Source of the DNA: Pseudothauera rhizosphaerae
GTDB taxonomy: Bacteria; Pseudomonadota; Gammaproteobacteria; Burkholderiales; Rhodocyclaceae
Length of the DNA stretch: 64,000 bases
NCBI RefSeq assembly: GCF_004801305.1
Contig: NZ_SSOD01000001.1
Coordinates: 248,001 to 312,000 of the forward strand
Direction: 5' to 3'
Within the stretch, counting starts at the first letter, position 1. Every line of letters starts with the position of its first letter. Position numbers and translations under genes: made by a program. Positions 51,294-61,003 of the stretch are shown here, one piece after another. The notes below the pieces were generated by a model, which had not been told where the DNA came from, searched no databases, and saw only the letters and a list, made by a program, of their open reading frames with translations.

Positions 51294-52159
51294 CGTGCTC
51301 CAAGTCTGAAGATGATGGGAACCAGGACGGCCGCCTCCACGGCCCGGCCGCCCCGCCGCGCGGGGACGAAGCGCCAGCCGGCCACCGCCTCGCGCGCCGC
51401 CCGGTCCAGGTGCTCGGAACCCGAGCCGGCGACGACCTCGATGCGCAGCGGCCGCCCCTCGGCGGACACGGCGACCCGCAGCGTGACCTGTCCTTCGTGC
51501 CGCTGCCGGCGAGCGGGCAGCGGGTAGGCCGGCGCGGGATTGCTCAGGTAGTCGGCGTCGAAGCGCGGCGCCACCAGGGCCTCGTCCGCCGGCGTGCCGC
51601 GAGCGGACGGCACGCCGCCGCCGGCGGGGGCCGGCGCGGCATCCGCCGCGGCGGGCGCCGGTGCCGCCTCCTCCGGCGGGGCGGCGGAATCGGCCGCCGT
51701 CAGTGCGGTCGGCGAAGGCGTCTCCACCGCCTCCGCCTGCTTTTCCACCTTCGCCTCCGGCTTCCGCACCGGGGCCGGTGCCCGTTTCCGCGGCGGGGTC
51801 GCCACCGCCCGGGGTTCGGGCGGAGCCGGCGCGGCGGCTGGCGGTGCCGGGGCGGGAGCCGGCGTGGGCGCGGGCAGCGGGGCGGAGATCAGCGCAACCT
51901 CAATCACGCTGCTCTCCCCCGCCGTCTGCCGCTCCGGCCACGTGGCGAGGATCGCCAGCAGGCCGGCACCGTGCAGCGCCAAGGCCAGCAGGGCGGCCAG
52001 ACAGCGTCCGGCGGCCCTCACCTCCCCCGCGCGCCGCAAGCCGTACCGCGAGTGCGGCGCGCGACCGTCTTCCCGCGGCGGTGCTCCGCCCGCGGGGGCG
52101 TTGCCACCGACGGGCGCAGCCCGGCCTTGCCCGGCAACGAAACCCCCGCCTGCCGGCAT
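51290..52159 (-). CDS. tonB: TonB family energy transducer
   Basis: Protein of 289 residues. An N-terminal cytoplasmic part of ~50 residues precedes the membrane anchor CLAALLALALHGAGLLAILA, then a Pro/Ala-rich periplasmic spacer (PAPTPAPAPAPPAAAPAPPE) and the C-terminal TonB domain with YPLPARRQRHEGQVTLRVAV and GWRFVPARRGG. The ATG at 52159, one base after the ABC gene stop, is preferred over 52195. The long N-terminus before the anchor is unusual and the true start could be later. Confidence 0.87.
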   Translation of the reverse strand: MPAGGGFVAGQGRAAPVGGNAPAGGAPPREDGRAPHSRYGLRRAGEVRAAGRCLAALLALALHGAGLLAILATWPERQTAGESSVIEVALISAPLPAPTPAPAPAPPAAAPAPPEPRAVATPPRKRAPAPVRKPEAKVEKQAEAVETPSPTALTAADSAAPPEEAAPAPAAADAAPAPAGGGVPSARGTPADEALVAPRFDADYLSNPAPAYPLPARRQRHEGQVTLRVAVSAEGRPLRIEVVAGSGSEHLDRAAREAVAGWRFVPARRGGRAVEAAVLVPIIFRLGAR

Positions 52160-52160
52160 C

Positions 52161-53942
52161 TCAAAGATCGGCAATGCGTGCGTGCCCATCGGCAAGCTCC
52201 AGTACCCTGGTATGGAAAGCCGCGAGGCTTTCGCGGTGGGCCACGCTGACCACGGTCAGGCCGGGCAGGCGCTCGATCAGCAGCCGGTACAGCAGCGCCT
52301 CGTTGCGCGGGTCGAGGGAGGCCGTGGCCTCGTCGAGGAACAGCCAGTCCGGCTTGTGCAGCAGCACGCGGGCGAAGGCCAGGCGCTGCTGTTCGCCGGG
52401 CGACAGGCGCTTGGTCCAGTTGTCGTGCACGTCCAGCTCGTCGGCCAGGGATTCGAGGCGCACCGCGCGCAGCACCTCGATGCACTCGCCGATGCCGAAC
52501 CACTGCTCGTCGCTGGGATAGCACAGGCAGGCGCGCAACGAACCGATGGGCAGATAGCTCTGCTGGGGCAGGAACATCTCCCGCCCCGCCGGCATGGCGA
52601 TCTCGCCGCTGCCGTGGGGCCACAGCCCGGCCAGGGCGCGCAGCAGGGTGCTCTTGCCGACGCCGGAGGGGCCGCGGATCAGCCAGCGTTCGCCGGCGCG
52701 CATCTCCAGGTCGTCGATGTGCGCCAGCGGCGTGCCGTCCGGCAGCCGCAGGTTCAGCGCGGCGACCCGCAGGCTGTCCGGCCGCGGACTGCGCGCGAGG
52801 GCGATGCCGCTTTGCTCGGGCTCACCCATCGCCGCCTCGAATTCGAGCAGGCGCTGGAAGGCCGAGCGCAGCAGGGCCAGATCCTTGTAGGCGAAGATGA
52901 ACCAGGACAGCGCCCCGCGCACGCGGGAGAAGGACAGCGTCAGTTGTTGCACCGCGCCCAGCGTGATAGCCCCGGCGAAGTAGCGCGGGCCGATGATCAG
53001 CAGCGGCAGGAAGGCGCCGAGCTCGATGTAGCTTTCGTGGAACAGGGTGATGCGCTTGGTGTAATCCATGATGCGCCGCCAGTTCTCGCGGATGGTCGTG
53101 AACGCGGCGCGCAGGCGCACGGTCTCGGCGCGGCCGCCGGAATAGAAAGCGATCTGCTCGGCGTTCTCGCGCACCCGCATCATCAGGTAGCGGAAATGCG
53201 CCTCGCAGCGCTGCTGGTGGTAATCCACCCGCACCAGCGGATGGCCGATCTTCTCCAGCAGCAGCGAGCCGAGCAGCGCGTAGAGCACCGCCACCCACAG
53301 CAGGTAGCCGGGAATCTCGATGCCGATGCCGCCCAGGGCAAAGGACAGGCTGCCCGACAGGCTCCACACGATCGCCGAGTAGGAGAACAGCTTGACCAGG
53401 CTGTCGAGCATGCCCAGCGACAGGCGCAGGCTGTCGCTCGCCAGCAGTTGCAGGTCCTCGCCGATACGCTGGTCCGGGTTGTCGATGCCGCCGGCGCGAG
53501 CGATGCGGTAGAACGCCCTGTCATCCAGCCAGCGGCCGACGAAGACCTCGGTCAGCCAGGCCCGCCAGCGCATTTCCAGCATCTGGAAGAACCAGATGCG
53601 CGCGGTGTCGAACACGCTGCTAAAGCAAATTATGACCACGAAAACCCACATCAGTTGCCAGAACGCGCCGACATCGTGGGCCGCCAGCGCATCCCAGTAG
53701 TCGCGCTGCCAGTAGGTGACGCGCACCGCGACATAGGTGCGCAGCAGATCGGTGGCGATGATCAGCGCGAGCAGCGCCCGCGCCGGCCAGCGGTCCTCCG
53801 ACACCCAGTAGGGCCGCAGCAACTGCCAGGCGCCGCCGAGCCACTGGCGCAGCGGCCGCCGCGCGACGTCGGCGGCCGCTGCGGGCTGGACCATGTCGGC
53901 CCCGCCCCGGTCGTTGCCGATCACGTTTTCAGTACTGGGCAC
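52161..53942 (-). CDS. ABC transporter ATP-binding/permease protein, SbmA/YddA type
   Basis: Fusion of a membrane domain (about residues 40-340, with YWQRDYWDALAAHDVGAFWQ of the SbmA/BacA_ABC_memb type) and an ATPase domain (Walker A GPSGVGKSTLLRA, signature LSPGEQQRLAFARVLL, Walker B LFLDEATASLD). 593 residues. Such proteins next to siderophore receptors are thought to move the ligand across the inner membrane. It overlaps the receptor stop by 14 bp. A start at 53894 (MVQPAAAADV) is possible. Confidence 0.87.
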   Translation of the reverse strand: MPSTENVIGNDRGGADMVQPAAAADVARRPLRQWLGGAWQLLRPYWVSEDRWPARALLALIIATDLLRTYVAVRVTYWQRDYWDALAAHDVGAFWQLMWVFVVIICFSSVFDTARIWFFQMLEMRWRAWLTEVFVGRWLDDRAFYRIARAGGIDNPDQRIGEDLQLLASDSLRLSLGMLDSLVKLFSYSAIVWSLSGSLSFALGGIGIEIPGYLLWVAVLYALLGSLLLEKIGHPLVRVDYHQQRCEAHFRYLMMRVRENAEQIAFYSGGRAETVRLRAAFTTIRENWRRIMDYTKRITLFHESYIELGAFLPLLIIGPRYFAGAITLGAVQQLTLSFSRVRGALSWFIFAYKDLALLRSAFQRLLEFEAAMGEPEQSGIALARSPRPDSLRVAALNLRLPDGTPLAHIDDLEMRAGERWLIRGPSGVGKSTLLRALAGLWPHGSGEIAMPAGREMFLPQQSYLPIGSLRACLCYPSDEQWFGIGECIEVLRAVRLESLADELDVHDNWTKRLSPGEQQRLAFARVLLHKPDWLFLDEATASLDPRNEALLYRLLIERLPGLTVVSVAHRESLAAFHTRVLELADGHARIADL

Positions 53943-56130
53943 GGAGCGTCAGCAGGAAATTGCGCGGTTCACCGTAGAAGTTGTACATGCTCGGGGTACC
54001 GACGGAAGCGTAGTACTTACGGTCGAGCAGGTTGTTGACCAGCAGGCTCAGCGAGTAGGTCTTGTCGATCTGGTAGGCGATGCGCCCATTCACCACGCCG
54101 TAGCCGCTGTTCAGCAGCTCGTCGCGCCAGCCGCGCGAGCTTTGCGCCTTGCTCTGCGCCAGCAGGCCGAGACCGACGCTGACGCCGGCCAGGTCGCTGT
54201 CCGGGGCGAAGCGGTAGTTGGCCCACAGCTTGAACTGATGTTTGGGGGATGCGATGGAGTAGTCCTTCCCCTGGTTGTTCCGATCCTTCAGGTAGCGCGT
54301 GGTCAGGCGGGTATAGCCGGCAACGAGGTCCAGGCCCGGCAGGGGCGAACCGCTGACTTCGGCCTCCCAGCCCTTGCTCTCGATCTCACCGGCATTGAGG
54401 TAAAAGTTGTCGGTCGGGCGATCGGGGTCGGCATAGGCGCGGTCCTTGTCGCGGATGTTGAAGAGGGCCAGCGATGCGGCAAGCTTGCCGTCGAAGAACT
54501 CTGCCTTGCTGCCTAGTTCGTACTGGTGGCCGGTGCGCGGTTCCAGCGTGCCGCCGTCGGCCTTCAACTGGGTCTGCGGTACGAAGATGCTCGTGTAGCT
54601 GCCGTACAGCGTAACGTACCGGTTCAGGTCGAAGAGCAAGGCGCCATAGGGCGTGATCTCGTCGTCGGCCTCGGCGCCATCGCGCCATGCGGTCGGCGTC
54701 GAGGGCGCCCGGTTGCGGGTCTTGGCCTTGAACGTCGTGGTGCGCGCACCCAAGACCAGGGTCACGGGGTCCGCCACGCTCAGACGCAGTTGGGAGTAGA
54801 GGCCGTGCTGGGCCGTTTCGCTCTCGCTGCCGGAGGCGTAATTGATGGTCGGCTCGATCAGGCTGCTGGTGTCGCCGAAGGGAATGTTGGTGAAGTTGGG
54901 GCCGTTGCCGAATTTCCCCTTGCTGTTGTAGACCTCCGTATTCCAGCCGACGAGGAAGTTGTGGGTCCGCCCCAGGAACTCGAACGGGCCGCTGGCATAC
55001 AGGTCCAGGCCGTCGCGGGTGTAGTGATAGTCGCCGCGGAAGCTTCTGTAATCGACGAGATTGGTGACCGGGTGCACGCCCGTGGAAGTGAAGGCGTACT
55101 TGTAGTACTGGTTCTGCTTCCGATGATTGACGACCGCCTTGGCCACCCAGCCGTTGTCGAAGCGGTGCTCGGCACCGGCCGTGGTTTCCTCAGTCTGATA
55201 GCGCATCCTGCCCCAGTCCGGAGCGTTGAACGTGGAGCGCGGCACATCCAGCAGCGGATACACTCCGTTGCCGTCCGGGTTCCTGGAGGCGGGCAGGCCG
55301 GACCACGGCGCATCCACGTCCTGGTCCTGCGCGACGAAGGACAGGGACAGGGTCGTCCGCGGCGTGACGTCGTATTCGAAAGCGGCCAGGCCCAGCCATT
55401 TTTTGCTCTGCGTATGGTCGTAGAAATAGCGGCGGTCCTCGTTCGAGACCACCAGCCGCCCGCGCAGGGTCTTGTCCTGGTTCAGCGGCCCGGTGACATC
55501 GCCCGCGGCGCGGTAGTTGTCCCACGATCCCGCGCTCGCTTCCCACGAGAAGCCGAACTTGTCCTGCGGCCGCTTCTTGACGAAGTTGACCACGCCGCCG
55601 GGTTCGCCCGAGCCGCGCAGAACGCCCGCCGGCCCGCGCAGCACCTCAATGCGTTCATAGGCAGCCAGGTCGAGCTGGTGCGAGGGGGTCATGCCGTTGT
55701 AGGAGGGTACGCCGTCATACATGACGCCGAGCCCGTAGCCGCGGACGAAATACTGGTTGTTCACCGTATCGTTGGCGATGACGTTGACGCCGGTCACCTG
55801 GCGCATCGCCTCGGTGATGGTGACCATGTCCTGGTCGTCCATCTGCTTGCGGGTCAGCACGGAGACCGACTGGGGAATCTCCCGTGCCGTCAGGGGCACC
55901 TTGCCGACCGAGGCCCTTTCCACGTAGCCCCCCACCGCCTCGTCCTCGACCAGGACCGGCGCGAGCAGCTTGGGCGCGCTCCCGTCCGCCTTTTCATCCG
56001 TCCCGTCCGTCGATTGGGCCAGGCCGGCCTGGGCCTGCGCCATCAGCAGCATGGCTGCGACGATGCGCAGGCGCGGCAGCGCGCAATGGCGACGAACGGA
56101 TTCCCCTTTGGATGCTTTCTTGTACTGCAT
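53929..56130 (-). CDS. TonB-dependent siderophore-type outer membrane receptor
   Basis: Outer-membrane receptor of 733 residues. A signal peptide ends near MAQAQAGLAQS. The plug has REIPQSVSVLTRKQMDDQDM, TGVNVIANDTVNNQYFVRGY and EVLRGPAGVLRGSGEPGGVV, and the barrel ends NFLLTLRAQY with an aromatic last residue. This is the FpvA/FoxA-type siderophore receptor pattern without a signalling N-terminal domain. GGGAG lies 8 bp before the start. No canonical Fur box is visible upstream. It is the first gene of a five-gene unit that includes its own TonB-ExbB-ExbD. Confidence 0.92.
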   Translation of the reverse strand: MQYKKASKGESVRRHCALPRLRIVAAMLLMAQAQAGLAQSTDGTDEKADGSAPKLLAPVLVEDEAVGGYVERASVGKVPLTAREIPQSVSVLTRKQMDDQDMVTITEAMRQVTGVNVIANDTVNNQYFVRGYGLGVMYDGVPSYNGMTPSHQLDLAAYERIEVLRGPAGVLRGSGEPGGVVNFVKKRPQDKFGFSWEASAGSWDNYRAAGDVTGPLNQDKTLRGRLVVSNEDRRYFYDHTQSKKWLGLAAFEYDVTPRTTLSLSFVAQDQDVDAPWSGLPASRNPDGNGVYPLLDVPRSTFNAPDWGRMRYQTEETTAGAEHRFDNGWVAKAVVNHRKQNQYYKYAFTSTGVHPVTNLVDYRSFRGDYHYTRDGLDLYASGPFEFLGRTHNFLVGWNTEVYNSKGKFGNGPNFTNIPFGDTSSLIEPTINYASGSESETAQHGLYSQLRLSVADPVTLVLGARTTTFKAKTRNRAPSTPTAWRDGAEADDEITPYGALLFDLNRYVTLYGSYTSIFVPQTQLKADGGTLEPRTGHQYELGSKAEFFDGKLAASLALFNIRDKDRAYADPDRPTDNFYLNAGEIESKGWEAEVSGSPLPGLDLVAGYTRLTTRYLKDRNNQGKDYSIASPKHQFKLWANYRFAPDSDLAGVSVGLGLLAQSKAQSSRGWRDELLNSGYGVVNGRIAYQIDKTYSLSLLVNNLLDRKYYASVGTPSMYNFYGEPRNFLLTLRAQY

Positions 56131-56204
56131 GAGCTACTCCCTGAACATGTTTGCGTACATGCGGCACGGCTCCCCGCCGCGCCGCATGCCGGTTGCAACG
56201 CGGC

Positions 56205-56414
56205 CTACCCCACCACGGAGAAGCCGCTGTCCTCGATGCGTTGCCGGATGGCCTGCGGATCGACCCGCCGTTCGTCGAAATCCACCGTGACGCGGCGGGT
56301 TTCGAGCACGGCTTCGGCGGCATGGATGCCGTCGCTTTCCTCCAGCACGCGCTTCAGGCGCCCGGAGCAACCACCACATTTCATGCCATCCACGGTCAGC
56401 ACTATCGAACTCAT
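56205..56414 (-). CDS. heavy-metal-associated domain protein (CopZ/MerP-like chaperone)
   Basis: Small metal chaperone of 69 residues. The metal site is GMKCGGCSGRLKRVLEE near 10-26 (CxxC), and the fold ends RQRIEDSGFSVVG. No signal peptide, so cytosolic like CopZ rather than periplasmic MerP. It lies 86 bp after the MerR-family gene and upstream of the receptor. Probably hands Cu(I) to an exporter encoded elsewhere. Confidence 0.87.
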   Translation of the reverse strand: MSSIVLTVDGMKCGGCSGRLKRVLEESDGIHAAEAVLETRRVTVDFDERRVDPQAIRQRIEDSGFSVVG

Positions 56415-56500
56415 ATGAATCCCCCCGTCATGTTTCTGCGTTGATGAAACCACCATGCCTCCCGACCTGCCGAAGCGCGTGCGGGCGACGGGCGGCCCGC

Positions 56501-57001
56501 TCATCCCTTGTCCGCATCGGAACGCCCTGCAGCGCCGTTACCGCAGCAGGACGATCCGGCGGCCGCCGTGCCGGAACCTTGTTCCTCGGCCCGTATGTCG
56601 GCCAGGATCGGGCAGCACTCCGGGGAACCGCTGCCCGGGCAGGCGGCCACCAGTCGCGTCAGCCGCTGGCGGATGGTGTCGAGGTGGGCGATCTGCCGCT
56701 CGATTTCCGCCAGGCGTGCGCTGGCCCTGGCCTTGACGCCTTGCACGCCGTGCTCGGGATCGGCCGAGAAGTTCAGCAGATCGGCGATCTCGTCCAGGCT
56801 GAACCCCAGTTCCTTGGCGCGCAGGATGAAGCGCACGCGCTTGACCGCCTCGTCGTCGTACTCGCGGTAACCGGACGAGCGCCGCCGCGCCGCCGGCAAC
56901 AGCCCCTCGCGCTCGTAGAAGCGCAGGGTGTCGACCGGCACGCCCGTCTCGCGGGACAGCGTGCCGATCGTGAAGTGGGACGTGGCGTGGCGAATATTCA
57001 T
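56501..57001 (-). CDS. MerR family metal-responsive regulator (CueR-like)
   Basis: Regulator of 166 residues. The wHTH reads TIGTLSRETGVPVDTLRFYE near 11-30 and a long dimer helix follows. The metal loop ACPGSGSPECCPIL has two Cys eight positions apart, as in CueR. The residue aligned with CueR Ser77/ZntR Cys79 is Val, which argues against a Zn-type regulator. An extra CC pair near the tail (GSSCCGNG) resembles the end of CueR. Likely senses Cu(I) or Ag(I) and activates the following chaperone gene. Confidence 0.83.
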   Translation of the reverse strand: MNIRHATSHFTIGTLSRETGVPVDTLRFYEREGLLPAARRRSSGYREYDDEAVKRVRFILRAKELGFSLDEIADLLNFSADPEHGVQGVKARASARLAEIERQIAHLDTIRQRLTRLVAACPGSGSPECCPILADIRAEEQGSGTAAAGSSCCGNGAAGRSDADKG

Positions 57002-57213
57002 GGGATCCAGCGTAAGAACTGACCGAACTCCAGAGTCAACAACCGATTCCTGCTAAGCAAATCAGCCGGACTCCCCTTTGCACCGCGGGCAATGCCGCCC
57101 GTGCGGCGCCGGCGGAAACGGCGTGCACGAACCGGTCGCCGCGGCGCATGGCTGCGCGGATGCGCACCGGCCATGGGGCCGGCGGCATCAGTGGAACGGG
57201 CGAAGGAAAGGCG

Positions 57214-57633
57214 TCAGGAGATGACGGGAGGTCCGCGCGGCGGCGGACGCAGCAGTGCCGGGGAAGGCAGTGCGGAGACGGACGGCAGGCCCGCCCGCAC
57301 CGGCCCGGCAGCGGCCGGGACGGCCGCCTGTGCGGTGGGCGCGGGCAGCGGCGCGGACAGCGTGGCCGCGCACACCGCGCAGTACGTGCCGCCGGCCAGG
57401 CGCGTGCCCTCTTCATCGCCGGGGGACGACGCGGCGAACGGAAGATCGGCGGCACCGTACTGGATGCCGCTGGGCGAGCAGATGTCGGCCCAGGCTGCGG
57501 GGCTTGCACCCAGCATGCGGGCCCAGTGCTGGGCCGCGGCGAAACCCAGCAGCCAGTGCGCGAGGACGGCAAGCAGCGCCAGCCTGAAGGCCAGCCGCCA
57601 TTGCCGGGAAGTCAGTGCGCCGCTCGGTTTCAC
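57214..57633 (-). CDS. DUF2946 family protein
   Basis: Protein of 139 residues with an N-terminal hydrophobic segment (LAFRLALLAVLAHWLLGFAA), likely an uncleaved or cleaved signal, and DUF2946-type features WADICSPSG and TYCAVCAATL. DUF2946 genes often neighbour TonB-dependent copper receptors, and a receptor and a CueR-like regulator are close by here. It is Pro-rich at the C-terminus. Function unknown. Confidence 0.68.
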   Translation of the reverse strand: MKPSGALTSRQWRLAFRLALLAVLAHWLLGFAAAQHWARMLGASPAAWADICSPSGIQYGAADLPFAASSPGDEEGTRLAGGTYCAVCAATLSAPLPAPTAQAAVPAAAGPVRAGLPSVSALPSPALLRPPPRGPPVIS

Positions 57634-57684
57634 GGACGCAAGGATAGCAAGGACGCGCCCTCGGAAGCATTGAGCTGGATCATG

Positions 57685-59118
57685 TCACGACACGGATTGG
57701 GGCAACGGCGGCGCCGCGGCGAGGGGAATGGCCGCGCCGCGTGCCTCGATGGCGGCGGCCGCCTCCAGGCACAGGTCTTCGCGGAAGCGCCCGGCGACGA
57801 TCTGCACGCCGACCGGCGTGCCGTCCCGCAGCAGGCCGGTGCTCAGGGTCAGGGCCGGCAGGCCGGTGACGGGCAGGGCGATCATCGGCAGTTGCGCGTT
57901 CCACACGCGGCGGTAGGCTTCCGGGCCCTGCAGGTCGAGGCCGTCGGGGAAGGGCAGCTCGGCGGAGTTGGGCAGCAGCACGACCGGATAGCGTTCGACG
58001 AACAGCGCCCACGCCCGCGCGACGATCTCCCGCCGGGTGAGGGCCCGGGCGTAGTCCTGCAGTCCGAGGCCGCGGATGAAGTCCTCCTGCCCGGCCAGTG
58101 CGTCGATGGCGCCCGGATCGCCTTCGCGCCGCGCGGCGGCGAGCAGGTTGTCGTAGTCGCCGCCCATCCACAGGGCGATCTGGATGGGCACCGCCTCGCG
58201 CAGGGGCGGCAGGGCGTCCACCTCGTCCACGGTCCAGCCGGCGTCGCGCAGCTTGTCGGCCGCGTCGAGCAGCGCGGCGCGGATCTCCGCGGCCGTGTCC
58301 ATGCCGTCCGGGGCCAGGCACAGCGCGGCGCGGTGCGGCACGGGCGGCCCCTGCAGCGGCGCCGGCACCCACCAGGGATCGCGGACGTCGGGGCGGGCCA
58401 TGGCATGCAGGCCCAGGCGGAGGTCGGCGACGGTGCGCGCCAGCGGCCCGGATACGGCCATGATCTGCACACCGATGCTGCGCCCCTGGACGGCGGTGGC
58501 GTTATGCACCGCGACCCGGCCCGGCGTCGGCCGCAGGCCGTGCACGCCGCTGGCGTAGGCCGGGTAGCGGATCGATCCGGCGATGTCGCTGCCGTGCGCG
58601 ATGGCGCCGATGCCCACCGCCAGCGCCGCCGCCGCGCCGCCCGAGGAGCCGCCCGGCGTCAGCGCCGGATTGCGCGGGTTGCGGGTGGCGCCGTGCAGCA
58701 GATTGTCGGTGAACCAGCGGTAGCTGAAGGCCGGCGCGTTGCTGCGCCCCAGCGGCACGGCGCCGGAGGCCAGCAGACCATCCACCACCGGGTTGTTCTC
58801 GCGGGCGACGAGGTCGCGCTGGGTCCGCAGGCCGTTGGAGGTGGCGTAGCCCGCCTGGTCCAGGTTGATCTTGATGGTGACCGGCACGCCGGCCAGCGGG
58901 CCGACCGCCTCGCCCCGCGCCAGGGCCCGGTCGACGGCACGGGCGCGGGCCAGGGTTTCCTCCGGGCGGTGCTCGACGATGGCGTTGATGGCCGGGTTGG
59001 CCTCCTCCAGGCGCGCCAGTGCCGCCGAAGCGATCGCTTCGGCGCTGACGTCCCGGCGATGGACCAGGGCGGCGATTTCGGCGGCGGACAGGCGCCAGAG
59101 ATCCGGATGGGTGGACAT
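57685..59118 (-). CDS. amidase signature family hydrolase
   Basis: Amidase of 477 residues. The Ser-cisSer-Lys triad is visible: Lys in GVPVTIKINLDQAG near residue 83, the glycine-rich GGSSGGAAAALAVG near 156-169, and the nucleophile Ser in HGSDIAGSIRYPA near 181. It hydrolyses an amide to acid and ammonia. It is the last gene of the ssu operon, 37 bp after ssuB, which suggests an amide-containing sulfonate or a general scavenging role. GatA itself would be in a gatCAB cluster, not here. Confidence 0.87.
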   Translation of the reverse strand: MSTHPDLWRLSAAEIAALVHRRDVSAEAIASAALARLEEANPAINAIVEHRPEETLARARAVDRALARGEAVGPLAGVPVTIKINLDQAGYATSNGLRTQRDLVARENNPVVDGLLASGAVPLGRSNAPAFSYRWFTDNLLHGATRNPRNPALTPGGSSGGAAAALAVGIGAIAHGSDIAGSIRYPAYASGVHGLRPTPGRVAVHNATAVQGRSIGVQIMAVSGPLARTVADLRLGLHAMARPDVRDPWWVPAPLQGPPVPHRAALCLAPDGMDTAAEIRAALLDAADKLRDAGWTVDEVDALPPLREAVPIQIALWMGGDYDNLLAAARREGDPGAIDALAGQEDFIRGLGLQDYARALTRREIVARAWALFVERYPVVLLPNSAELPFPDGLDLQGPEAYRRVWNAQLPMIALPVTGLPALTLSTGLLRDGTPVGVQIVAGRFREDLCLEAAAAIEARGAAIPLAAAPPLPQSVS

Positions 59119-59155
59119 GCCGTTTCCTCGCCGGCTCCGCCGGCGGGCACCGCCG

Positions 59156-60184
59156 TCAGCGCGGGGTAGCCAGCGCTACCTCGTTGGACTTGAACACCGC
59201 CAGCACCTCGGCGCCGACTTCCAGCGCGTGCTCCTGCAGGTTGCGCGCGGTGAGCGTGGACACGACCGTGCCGGGGTTGCCGAACACGTCGGTAACCGCG
59301 ACCTCCACTTCGGCCAGCACGTCGCCGACGCGGATCGCGCTCACCCGGCCGCGGATCTGGTTGCGCGGGTTGAGCGCCTGCACGGCCAGCAGGCGGTCGA
59401 GCACGCGGCCTTCGAGGGCGGCGAAGGCGGCGTCGCCGCGGGAGCGCGGGCGTGCCAGATCCACGGCCTGGTCCAGCGCGATGCGGCCGTCCTCGATCAG
59501 CACGATGCGGTCCGCCAGGGCGACCGCCTCGCTGACGTCGTGGGTCACCAGCACCGCGGTGAAGCGATGCTCGCGCCAGATCTGCTCGATCAGGCGGTGC
59601 ATCTCGATGCGGGTCAGCGCGTCCAGGGCGCCCAGGGGTTCGTCCAGCAGCAAGAGGCGCGGGCGGTGTACCAGCGCGCGCGCCAGGGCCACGCGCTGGC
59701 GCTGGCCGCCGGAGAGCTGGCTGGGCCATTCGTCCGCGCGGTCGGCGAGGCCAACCTGGGCCAGGGCTTCCAGGGCCAGGGCGCGCACGGTGGCACGGCG
59801 GCCGGGCAGCCCCAGGGCCACGTTGTCGGCCACGCTCTGCCAGGGCAGCAGGCGGGCGTCCTGGTACATGATGCGCACGTCTTCCTTGAGGCTCGCAAGC
59901 GCACGGCCGTCGGACTCGATGCGGCCGCCGTCGGCCGCGTCCAGCCCCGCCAGCAGGCGCAGCAGCGTGCTCTTGCCGCAGCCGCTCTTGCCCACCACGG
60001 TGACGAATTCGCCGGCCGCGAAGGAGATGGAGAGATCGTCCAGCACCACGCGTTCGCCGAAGCGGCGCTGCACGGCGTCCAGTTGCAGGGCCAGCCCGCT
60101 GGCGGGACGAGTGGTGGAAAGAGCGGTGGAAAGGGTGGCGGACTCGGCCACGCGGGCGAGTTCTTCCTGGTTGGGGGCGGTCAT
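59156..60184 (-). CDS. ssuB: aliphatic sulfonate ABC ATPase SsuB fused to a TOBE/Mop (SsuF-like) domain
   Basis: Protein of 342 residues. The ATPase half (about 30-255) has Walker [16 protein letters not shown]-loop [13 protein letters not shown] (the SsuB version), [15 protein letters not shown] and [12 protein letters not shown]. Residues ~275-340 form an extra TOBE/molybdopterin-binding-like domain ([20 protein letters not shown] and [20 protein letters not shown]). In Pseudomonas putida a separate small gene, ssuF, encodes a protein of this kind, so this looks like a fused SsuB-SsuF. It lies 16 bp after ssuC. Confidence 0.9.
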   Translation of the reverse strand: MTAPNQEELARVAESATLSTALSTTRPASGLALQLDAVQRRFGERVVLDDLSISFAAGEFVTVVGKSGCGKSTLLRLLAGLDAADGGRIESDGRALASLKEDVRIMYQDARLLPWQSVADNVALGLPGRRATVRALALEALAQVGLADRADEWPSQLSGGQRQRVALARALVHRPRLLLLDEPLGALDALTRIEMHRLIEQIWREHRFTAVLVTHDVSEAVALADRIVLIEDGRIALDQAVDLARPRSRGDAAFAALEGRVLDRLLAVQALNPRNQIRGRVSAIRVGDVLAEVEVAVTDVFGNPGTVVSTLTARNLQEHALEVGAEVLAVFKSNEVALATPR

Positions 60185-60200
60185 CGTCGTCGTTTCTCCT

Positions 60201-60986
60201 TCATGCCGGCTGGAAGCCGGTGTTCCAGCGCAGCCAGCGCCGCTCCAGGGCGCGGGCGGCCACGTCGGCGGCCTTGCCCAGCAGGGCGTAGAGCAGGATC
60301 GCCAGCACCACCACGTCGGTCTGCAGGAACTCGCGCGCGTTCATCGCCATGTAGCCGATGCCGGAGGTGGCGGAGATGGTCTCCGCGACGATCAGCGTCA
60401 GCCACATGAAGCCCAGCGCGTAGCGCACGCCCACCAGGATGTTGGGCAGCGCGCCGGGCAGGATCACGCGGCGGAAGAGCTGCCAGTTCGAGAGGCCGTA
60501 GGAGCGCCCCATCTCCACCAGCCCGGCGTCCACCGAGCGGATGCCGTGGAAGGTGTTCAGGTAGATGGGGAACAGCGTGCCCAGCGCGACCAGGAACAGC
60601 TTGCCGCCCTCATCGATGCCGAACCACAGGATCACCAGCGGGATCAGCGCCAGGTGCGGCACGTTGCGCACCATCTGGATGGAGGTATCGAAGAGCTGCT
60701 CGAAGACGCGGAAGCCGCCGTTGAGCAGGCCGAAGGCCAGCCCCAGGCCGCCGCCGATGGCGAAGCCGATGGCCGCCCGCACGAAGCTCGCCCACAGGTG
60801 GACGAAGAGTTCTCCGCTGGCGGCCAGCTCCCAGCCGGCGCGCAGTACATCGAAAGGCGCCGGCGCCACGCGGGTGGACAGCCATCCCAGTTGGGCGGCC
60901 AGTTGCCACACCACGAGCAGGCCGATGGGCACCGCCCACGGCAGCAGTTGGCGGGCGCCGCGGCGCCAATTGACGTTTGCACTCAC
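60201..60986 (-). CDS. ssuC: aliphatic sulfonate ABC transporter permease SsuC
   Basis: Permease of 261 residues with six membrane segments. The EAA loop [20 protein letters not shown] and [20 protein letters not shown] are the SsuC hallmarks. I chose the GTG at 60986 ([10 protein letters not shown]), with GGGGGA upstream, because no in-frame ATG exists near. The gene follows the TauD-like gene by 17 bp. Confidence 0.9.
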   Translation of the reverse strand: MSANVNWRRGARQLLPWAVPIGLLVVWQLAAQLGWLSTRVAPAPFDVLRAGWELAASGELFVHLWASFVRAAIGFAIGGGLGLAFGLLNGGFRVFEQLFDTSIQMVRNVPHLALIPLVILWFGIDEGGKLFLVALGTLFPIYLNTFHGIRSVDAGLVEMGRSYGLSNWQLFRRVILPGALPNILVGVRYALGFMWLTLIVAETISATSGIGYMAMNAREFLQTDVVVLAILLYALLGKAADVAARALERRWLRWNTGFQPA

Positions 60987-61003
60987 TGCACCATCCCCCG
61001 GCG

